From NCBI GenBank assembly GCA_001247695.2, contig LGRX02015233.1, positions 24,165 through 49,116 on the forward strand: a stretch of 24,952 nucleotides of DNA, given 5' to 3'. Shown here in pieces: positions 18,338 through 24,952 of this stretch. The translations under genes and the position numbers were made by a program. A model generated the notes under the pieces. The model searched no databases, was not told the DNA's origin, and saw nothing but the letters and a program-made list of their open reading frames with translations. This DNA is from Cymbomonas tetramitiformis (taxonomy: Eukaryota > Chlorophyta > Pyramimonadophyceae > Pyramimonadales > Pyramimonadaceae). How positions within the stretch are numbered: position 1 is the first letter of the stretch; the number at the start of each line of letters is the position of its first letter.

Positions 18338-20372
18338 ATGAGTACTATCGCATCTGTGATCTCCGCGCCACGTGCAATGCCCGTCACCGTCCGGACTGTA
18401 GGCCTTCGCACATCTTTTAAGACTGCCAAAGCCTCGCGCACAGTCCGCTCGATTCCCATGAAAGCAAGCCGTATCACCCAACGCACACGCGTCGTTACCA
18501 AAGCTGCCAGAAAGCAAGCTCCTCCTCCTCCTGTGGAAGAAACCCCCTCGATCGCCGAGCTTGCCTTGTCCCCAAGCAGCGTCGAAACAGACTTGGTACC
18601 AACCCCACAATACGTCCTAACATGGAAGACATGCATTTCGCGATAAAGTGAGCTTTTGTGTGTACGCTGCACGTGCAGGGACAGCTGACTTGGGCTGCAA
18701 TTCGTGCCTTCAGCGGTCTGATGATGATTCACAACGGTAGACACTCTATCTTGTCAAGAATAACGCGTGATTGGTGGTACATCTTTGTCTGCAGTCCCGG
18801 CTTGCTATGAAGTCGTTCTAGGAAGCTGAAATGACCGTACTTTAAATAGAAAAGCCAAGTGTCTTTAATTCCTGAAGACTGTGCACAATCTGCTTTCCCT
18901 GACTTGCAGGTCAGGTTTTGCCATGTTGAAAGTGTGGTTTCAATGTCTTTTGGCTTTAAGCCCCCCATGCTATGGGGCACTATGCTATACGGTAGTTCGG
19001 TATTTGTCTTCATATGCGAACTTTGAAGTGATGAAAAGATAACCTTAAGTTCATGCTATAACCTGTCAGCGGTCGTACGTCGCTGCCTCTGTCCTACAAA
19101 TGTTGCACACACATAAGACAAACGTAGCCGTGAGAAGGCAAGTAGAGGCGCGAATGCTATCGCTAGCAAAATTATTTACATACCTTCCTCGACCCAGGGC
19201 TGGATAAGCTTGCCGGACCTGAGGGCTTCGCACAATTCGTAGTGGAGCCATATCTGGGACTTCCTTTCCCACTTTTCTTCACCTACGCGGCCGCATACGC
19301 AGAACTGGTATGAAGGCTCGTTTAAACGCCCTGATGTGTACTGCCCATCTCAGTCCCAAAGTCCTGATACGCCAGTATTGCTGGTTTATGCGAAACTTGC
19401 TCAACGGGCTTAACTTGCTCAGACGTTGCCTTAGATAAAACTCCAGAAAAGGTTTTCAGCCGATGCATTTTATGTCACCAACAAACCCTGACTTACCTTT
19501 GTCATCATCGAGTGTGCCGTAATTATGGGTTGAGAGTGAAAGGATAGGCATCTGCCTAGAGTCCCCTCCAGAATTGACCGCGACCTTAGTTTTACAACGG
19601 GAAAGATATAAGTGCGGTTGTTCAGCATCGCGTCTTCCAAGAGTGAGCTGATTTAGCAAGAGAGAAACAACAAATCGCGCCGTGTGCGAATGAGTTGGTC
19701 TAGCTAAACAGAAGTTGTGAAGCTCTTCAGGTACCTAGGACACGGGCTGTGGGTGACTGTTTTTGGTCGCGGGCTGTTACCGGCTTACGCGTTCGTTGTG
19801 GCTGATAATGCTACTCCTGTTCGAAAGCTGTTTGGTGGGTACTGCTGCTTGCTCTCCTAACAGCGCTTTTTGTCAAGCAGGTTGGAGCCGGGCTTCTGAT
19901 TGTAGGTCTTCTTACTCGCCCTGCCGCCGCTACTTTGTTCACAACGATGGGTGCAGGTGAGAACTGGTCATCGCGTTGTGCTCTTGGATGTGTCATCCTT
20001 TTCCGCTTTCCAAAACTTTCTTGTTAAGTAGGTTTTGTATTGTCCCTGACGATGTCAACACTTTCATTCGATGCTTTCTATTGCGTTCTATGCGAAAATG
20101 TCGTAACTCAATCGGCTATTCACTTATCTGCAAAAGAGCTTGATCCATGTGTGGCTTTGCGGTACAGCCGTAGTTTTTCACTTGAAGGCCGGTGGAGCTG
20201 AAGGATTTCCGTTTGCCGTTGTCGAGGTCAGTCCCTCACTCAGCCTTTTGACTGAGTACTAAGATTTTCACTCATAACTCACTGAAGAGTTAGGTCTACG
20301 GGACGTCAGGTCTCAGATCTGCCAGGTCTCAAATCTCACGGGACGGTATTAGAGGATCCGAGACGATATATA

Positions 20373-20403
<31 letters not shown>

Positions 20404-20778
20404 AGCGGCGCTCTTTTATCTGGCAAGGACTTCAGTTGGTTTGCCACCGGAAGGTCCATGGGATTCTGGGCCAACCAAAGTCCAGACATGTCTCAACTTT
20501 CCTGAGTCGATTTTAGGCGTCTTACCTCTGCTGAGAGCACGTTGCGTACCTTACCTCTATTAAAAAAACACAGGTCTAAGCTTCGATGGTGTAGGTCTAT
20601 TGGACGGATACGACCCCTCAAAGGTGTTTTGTCAAGTGGTACGTGTTGTGGTGTTGTGCAGGCTCATCAATATTCATACGAGGCGGCCTCTCTGTATGCG
20701 TGCCTGTACCTTTTCTTCATGGTGAATGGTGGAGGTCAATACTCTGTCGATGCACTCCTTTCCTCTAGGGATGATTAG
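18338..20778 (+). CDS. Plastid-targeted DoxX-family membrane protein, 6 exons
   Basis: Exons 18338-18595, 18679-18736, 19198-19307, 19881-19956, 20174-20226 and 20662-20778 join in phase with GT-AG introns to give 223 residues. ATG 18338 is preceded by TTAAAG. Residues 1 to about 70 are rich in Ser, Thr, Arg, Lys and Val and lack acidic residues (MSTIASVISAPRAMPVTVRT), like a chloroplast transit peptide (a mitochondrial presequence is the alternative). An acidic linker follows. The DoxX domain then reads WAAIRAFSGLMMIHNGLDKL, GPEGFAQFVVEPYLGLPFPL, AYAELVGAGLLIVGLLTRPA, FHLKAGG and VNGGGQYSVDALL, with three to four membrane helices. DoxX proteins are small four-helix membrane proteins related to a thiosulfate:quinone oxidoreductase subunit; the actual reaction here is unknown. 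Splicing is inferred from domain continuity and phase, and the match to the DoxX pattern is very clear. Confidence 0.9.
20365..20403. repeat. (TG)n microsatellite
   Basis: TATATATGTATA followed by about 12 TG dinucleotides, in the last intron of the DoxX gene. Confidence 0.95.
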
Positions 20779-22097
20779 TCTAATATTTTCTAAAGCCTGC
20801 GGGACAAAATTGTGGCAACATGATACATATAGGGTTGTGGAACACATAATGTGCCTAAGGTGTCACATCCATGATGCAGTCATACAACCACCGCGATGAG
20901 TGTCATCATCGACGCAAGCTGTCGACCCTGCAAGTTGCATGGTACTTTGGGGGATCCGTGCATGCCACGTTGGCTGGTCGCATCAGTGTCGCAACCCCGA
21001 GTCGTGGATGGTTATTGGGTCTCGCGCGATGCTCTCGCATATCATTCGGCTCATGTGCTACGTTCAACCAATGAGCGTGCATCGATCGTCTGTGCATTGT
21101 CATTCAGAAATCGTGACGGTATTATTTAACATTTTTAAAACGCTGATATTCCGTCGAAATTATTGCGCCCGGTTGAGGTGTGTTGAATTTGTGATGTGAG
21201 ATATGTTAAGACATATGGTTCACGACTACCATACCACTAGGTCATTTATAAAGTGACGACTGTCGTGACAACGACAAGAATCGATTGTCACGTGTCAGCA
21301 AGTGTGCGACTGTCGTGTGGCGATTTAGTATGCGAAAACAGCGACAAGAATCGAATGGCATTTTATACTATACTAGGCTTGGTCGATCTCAGTTTTGAGA
21401 TCTCCGCTAGGCCTGTAGGCCATCTGAAATCCGATCGTTCGATCATCTCATCATTCGTTTATATGTTGCATAAGAATACAATCGGTGCAGTGAAAGAATG
21501 CGGACAGAGGCGGACCTCGCGGTATCATCGTTATCGTTTGGCGAGCGTCAGATCGGACATGTGTTCGTGTCACCCGTTGGGATTCGATTTTTATTTGTTT
21601 AAGGTAAGATAATTTGCTTTGGTCCTAGAAGATAAAGAGCAGAGGTAGTACTATTGGAATTTCAAATGGCGGATGGCGCTGACGTGTGCGAGTACAATAA
21701 TTGATTCCAATTCTAATTCTAGTGTTAATCGATGAGCCGATGATCCAGTCATACCATGCATGTCGTACATGTTAATTATTTATGGGATTCGTGGGATCGT
21801 GGGCGATCATCAATGCCATATATTCGAGCATTCACTTTAGGCAAGAATACCCGCGCATTTACATGCAATGCCACCGATACCAAATATGAAGGATGCGACG
21901 ATTCGCCACAGAAAAAGTAATAGTAAGAGCTAGGGAGGGGTAGGAATACGTGATACATTGCTCGCGGATCAAGGGCGAGCGAAGCGAAGCTCCCGCGAGG
22001 AATTATTCCTATTTCGGTTTTTGGCCCAATGAGCCAGTCCAGAGTGAGAATATGCTTTACATCAGTCAAATCTAATCTGCTCCAAGTCAGGAAATCT
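20779..22097. other. Intergenic DNA without a supported gene
   Basis: Open frames (for example 20871-21199 and 21253-21612 plus, 21776-22069 minus) lack recognisable domains and overlap in several frames. 21255-21355 holds two related segments (CGACTGTCGTG ... CGACAAGAATCGA). 21966-21993 contains GAGCGAAGCGAAGCTC, a small hairpin. Confidence 0.5.
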
Positions 22098-22188
22098 TCT
22101 CCAAGTCAGTATAGCAATATGGAAGCAATATGACTTTTTATTATTATAGTAATATGGTTTTAAGGGGCGAGTTATTCCTTAAAAGCCC

Positions 22189-22767
22189 CCTAGCTGCAAA
22201 TTCTGCTGGCGGACGCGAGCTTGGCTCGCGCCGGGAAAATCAGGGATTCGCGGAGGAAAATCAGGGATTCGGGCCCGAAGGGCCCGAATCACTGATATTA
22301 TGGTGATTTTGGCCCGGAGGGCCAAAGTAGAATTTCAGGGATTTTGGCCCGCAGGGCCAAGGAATTGAGGGATTTGGCCCGTTGGAGTAGGAACGATAGT
22401 CTAATCAACCTGACAATCCCTAACTCTCAGTACACATCGCTTTCTCGCTACTCCCATATATGGAACATGGTATATCATTATTTTGGTGCATTGCGGTATT
22501 CATTTTTCTTCATATCTTGATATCTAGTTCATGAAGCTTCGTTGTGTATGTAGGAAGTGAACTATATTTGAAATGTGAGTTGAAACAAAGTCATGTGTAT
22601 AGCATTAAGGAATATTCTGAGTGGACTATTAAGACCTAATTTCTCTTTAAGGAATCTATAAAAATTCGAAAAGGCATATTCCCTATTTTCCTGCGGCGGG
22701 CATTTTTGGGATTTTCAGGGAAATGCCATACCGTCTCGCGCCGGCATTTGCATAATTTGCAACTAGG
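22189..22767. mobile_element. Inner MITE-like element with 8-9 bp target duplication
   Basis: The ends are CCTAGCTGCAAATT and AATTTGCAACTAGG (14-bp inverted repeats with one mismatch, weaker similarity for about 20 more bases). AAAAGCCC(C) flanks both sides directly (22181-22188/9 and 22768-22775/6). An 8-9 bp duplication fits Mutator-like or hAT-like transposition. It is 579 bases long with no ORF. It sits within the arms at 22098-22122 and 22786-22810, so it either inserted into that element or is its core. Confidence 0.7.
22214..22380. repeat. Cluster of GC-rich hairpins preceded by CAGGGATT
   Basis: Near-perfect palindromes occur one after another: CGCGAGCTTGGCTCGCG (22214), GATTCGGGCCC-GAA-GGGCCCGAATC (22266-22290), TTGGCCCGGAGGGCCAA (22309) and TTGGCCCGCAGGGCCAA (22344), plus a half copy at 22374. 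Most are led by (A)TCAGGGATT or GAGGGATT. They form a family of short hairpins inside the inner TIR element. Confidence 0.85.
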
Positions 22768-22952
22768 AAAAGCCCCGTGTTAGTCCCATATTCCTATGCT
22801 GACTTGGAGAGTGATCTTGCCACCTAACACAGCATTCATCACAGCTCTGCCCCTGAACAGTTTTTTTTTAACATAATTTTACATTATGATCGCCTCGAAT
22901 CCCCCCGTCGCGAGGCGACGGCGACTGTCACATCGTCAATGCCCGATATTTT

Positions 22953-23008
22953 CGCCTGTGACAGCTCGCCTGTGACAGCTCGCCTGTGACAGCTCGCCCG
23001 TGACAAAC
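22953..23008. repeat. 14-bp tandem repeat, four units
   Basis: Four units of CGCCTGTGACAGCT, the last diverged (CGCCCGTGACAAAC), just upstream of the RT-like fragment. Confidence 0.95.
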
Positions 23009-23024
23009 ACAGCCAATCGAAGAC

Positions 23025-23386
23025 ATGGAAGTCGACTTCCAAGATCGACGCTCCGGAACTCCGCAATTTGCTTCACACTTCGATGAGGCGGTGCAGCGCA
23101 GCTTGCGGCAGATTCTGGGAAGCCCGTTGCCGTTGAACGAGGAGTCGGTGGCCATCAGTCAAGTTCCAACGGTCTGTGGGGCTTGGGTCTCTCATCGGCT
23201 GCTGTCATTGGCAGGGTGGGTAGGTTCTTGGGCCCAGGTGTGGGCTCGTTCGTATATGCGGCTTGGGGCGCCAGTCTTGGAGGAGTGCTGCCTCCCTAGT
23301 CTTTGCAGACACGGGGAAGATTTGGCGGCGGGGAGGTTGGAACAAAGCCTCCATTCATCACTGCAGGCGCTTGGCACTTCGCACAA
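23025..23386 (+). pseudogene. RT-family C-terminal fragment, frameshifted
   Basis: From ATG 23025 the frame reads GTPQFASHFDEAVQRSLRQI, LGSPLPLNEESVAISQVPT. Near 23175 it must shift to give GLWGLGLSSAAVIGRVG and FLGPGVGSFVYAAWGAS, ending at a TAG around 23300. 'FD.AV...L..ILG.PL......Q.P...GGLGL.SA' is the block that follows the palm in the RT family represented at 10091-10557, so this is probably a second degraded copy. The unshifted frame stays open to 23441 (138 codons), so an unrelated gene cannot be excluded. Confidence 0.45.
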
Positions 23387-23525
23387 CCGAGTGGTTGATG
23401 AAACCCGGAGAGATGATCATGTGCCCGGAGGCACAGCGTGAGCCGATATGCCTATGCGTCCGTATGTGTGTCATCGGGGGTAATCTGGGATTGGCACGAT
23501 GACAGTGAAATTGGACTTGAAATCA

Positions 23526-23825
23526 CGATGAGAATGAATACCAGATGTCCGGGGTATGACAGTATGACACTATGACAGTATGACAGTATGACAGTATGAC
23601 ACTATAGTAGTATGACAGTACTGTGGGGGGTGTCATCGTGGAACTCAGTCAGACCCTCGAAGAATGGTCAGATTCGCATCGGGGTTGAAAAGACGATGAA
23701 ATCGAATATCAGATATCAAGGTTATGACAGTATGACAGTATGACGCTATGACAGTATGACAGTATGACAGTACAGTAGTATGACAGTACTGTGGGGCAGT
23801 CATCGTGTCAGTCTGTCGGCATAAC
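23526..23825. repeat. 168-bp duplication, each copy with an 8-bp array of eight units
   Basis: 23555-23618 and 23723-23786 each hold eight units of TATGACAG (variants TATGACAC, TATGACGC, TATAGTAG/TACAGTAG in the seventh place), followed by TACTGTGGGG and TCATCGTG. The flanks are also related (CGATGAGAATGAATACCAGA against CGATGAAATCGAATATCAGA), giving an offset of 168. Confidence 0.93.
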
Positions 23826-24656
23826 ATCTGAATCGAGAATGACGAATCGGAATTAGAAATGAGATCGGATCGGGAATTGAACGTTGAGCCGAAGTGTGAC
23901 ATCGGCTGTCGAGTGGTTGACCCTGCAACCTGAGTGACGAGTGAATAAGTGGAGCACTTGAGAAGTGTTTAGCCTTCAGAACTCGGAACCGAATTATCGT
24001 TTGTACCTCAATCTGGCCCTGATCCAGTATATTATAAAAATCCGAATTGTGTACCTTTGCACGTTCAATCAAAAACATATCTCCGAGCATCTGTCGTAGT
24101 GCCCACGGGCACATTTGGTATCAGTGTGCTGCGAATTCGCCCCTGCGCAACTCGCCCACGGACCTATTGGAACTTTCGTTGTAATACAGGGGGAGAGCTG
24201 TACTTCCGGCTATACGTGCGCAATTTTTGCCTCTGTAAGTACATTTTTTTTCGTATACAACGGCCGTATTCTCTGGGAAATATCTTCAAAACGTCATATT
24301 TCAGCTCCTTAACACTGGGGGCTCAAACTGGCTCAGAAACCCAAGCATTCGTTTTCCGATCTTAAACCCGAAGTCCATCCCAGGCCACAAACGACCGTCA
24401 GGGAGCACCCTGAAGGGTTTCCCCGGTCTACAGTAGCCAAGAAAACCATATACGGTAATCACCCACAGCAAGAAAAGCAATCCAGTCGATCAACTTTTCT
24501 CATCAGGTTAGGTACCCCCATGACGTCGACGTCGCCAAAGAGAACGCTATGGATAGTGGACCGCGATCTCGTGAGCCAGCCAGCGAATTCCATAACCATC
24601 CACGTGGACACCTTCCCTAGCCAGCCCGTTCTCTTAAGGTGTTCATTTTCCGAAAA
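23826..24656. other. Intergenic DNA without a supported gene
   Basis: Frames at 23800-24114 (minus) and 24057-24365 (plus) have no recognisable domain and overlap each other. Near 24490-24520 and 24908-24940 the words CTTTTCTCATC...GGTACCCC recur as a short direct repeat around the small ORF at 24657. Confidence 0.5.
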
Positions 24657-24779
24657 ATGGACCTTGAGAGCCGTGCGCGGCTTAAAGAATTAAAGCAAGA
24701 TTTTGATGACGATATTATATCTGAAACAGACTATCAGGAACTTAAACCTTTAAGACAAGTTTTGTGCCAAAAATCATGA
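24657..24779 (+). CDS. 40-residue ORF with SHOCT-like sequence
   Basis: An ATG-started frame reads MDLESRARLKELKQDFDDDI, then ISETDYQELKPLRQVLCQKS, stop. 'RLKEL...FD.GIIS...Y..LK' is the pattern of the SHOCT short C-terminal domain, a helical hairpin usually found at protein C-termini. Here it stands alone after an in-frame ATG preceded by CGAAAA. It could be a tiny protein, or the last exon of a gene whose upstream part is not recognised. Its AT-rich codons differ from the GC-richer flank. The family call is pattern recognition only. Confidence 0.45.
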   Translation: MDLESRARLKELKQDFDDDIISETDYQELKPLRQVLCQKS

Positions 24780-24952
24780 AAACCCATCAAATATACCATA
24801 TTTGTCAATTTCCCGGCAAAGTTTTCTTAGTTTAAGAAATGCCTCTCCAGCTAGGCAGCCAGCGGTCATTTCCCTTATTTCAGGCCATCTCATAAGTCGG
24901 AAAATCCAGCCCGCTTTTCTCATCGAGTTGGTACCCCGAAACAGCGGCTATT

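Larger units (their letters stand above)
22098..22810. mobile_element. Outer terminal-inverted-repeat element
   Basis: 22098-22122 (TCTCCAAGTCAGTATAGCAA + TATGG) is the reverse complement of 22786-22810 with two mismatches. No transposase is encoded. A partial extra copy of CTCCAAGTCAG lies just outside, near 22079-22090. Target duplications were not recognised, so the ends are approximate. Confidence 0.55.

Noticed and set aside
18223..18744. 173-codon minus-strand open frame
   Set aside because: It is the antisense shadow of DoxX exons 1 and 2.
20855..20880. GGTGTCACATCCATGATGCAG resembling the end of the 191-bp LTR
   Set aside because: The match is under 20 bases with no further LTR similarity nearby.
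21253..21612. 119-codon plus-strand open frame
   Set aside because: No domain, partly built on a short internal duplication, no splice or promoter context.
22953..23008. Regular short repeats considered as a CRISPR-like array
   Set aside because: Units are head-to-tail without unique spacers, and the DNA is eukaryotic.

Overview
This is nuclear DNA of a eukaryote, very probably a photosynthetic one. Two host genes can be assembled by hand from exons with GT-AG introns in consistent phase. One encodes a DoxX-family membrane protein behind an N-terminal extension that looks like a plastid transit peptide with no preceding signal peptide, which points to a primary-plastid alga (green or red). 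The species cannot be fixed from sequence alone. A repeat-rich prasinophyte-type green alga is my loose guess.

Layout. 1-293: large imperfect palindrome (foldback element), then a weak open frame to 599. 662-3953: gag-only, Ty1/copia-like LTR retrotransposon in minus orientation with 191-bp LTRs, a frameshifted gag with a zinc knuckle, and a second ORF with a membrane-like segment; no pol is visible. 3954-7150: gene-poor DNA built of diverged tandem and dispersed repeats. 7151-10557: a broken reverse-transcriptase (RT) gene whose middle is replaced by a 35-bp minisatellite. One frame of the unit spells the RT catalytic motif YLDD. The minisatellite is itself split by a 1.56-kb miniature LTR element (7722-9277) with a 5-bp target duplication. 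10558-11253: dispersed repeats.

11254-17701 (minus): a 13-exon gene for an arylsulfotransferase (ASST)-like beta-propeller protein of about 705 residues with an N-terminal membrane anchor; several introns carry minisatellites. 17702-18337: shared 5' region between two head-to-head genes. 18338-20778 (plus): six-exon DoxX-family gene of 223 residues.

20779-24952: gene-poor. It holds a nested terminal-inverted-repeat element with a cluster of GC-rich hairpins (22098-22810), a 14-bp tandem repeat, a second RT fragment (23025-23386), a 168-bp duplication carrying 8-bp repeats, and a 40-residue ORF with a SHOCT-like sequence (24657-24779).

The two intact-looking host genes share an upstream region and could be co-expressed, but nothing shows a shared pathway. 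Most of the remaining sequence is mobile-element debris and satellite DNA, with several cases of one element nested in another.
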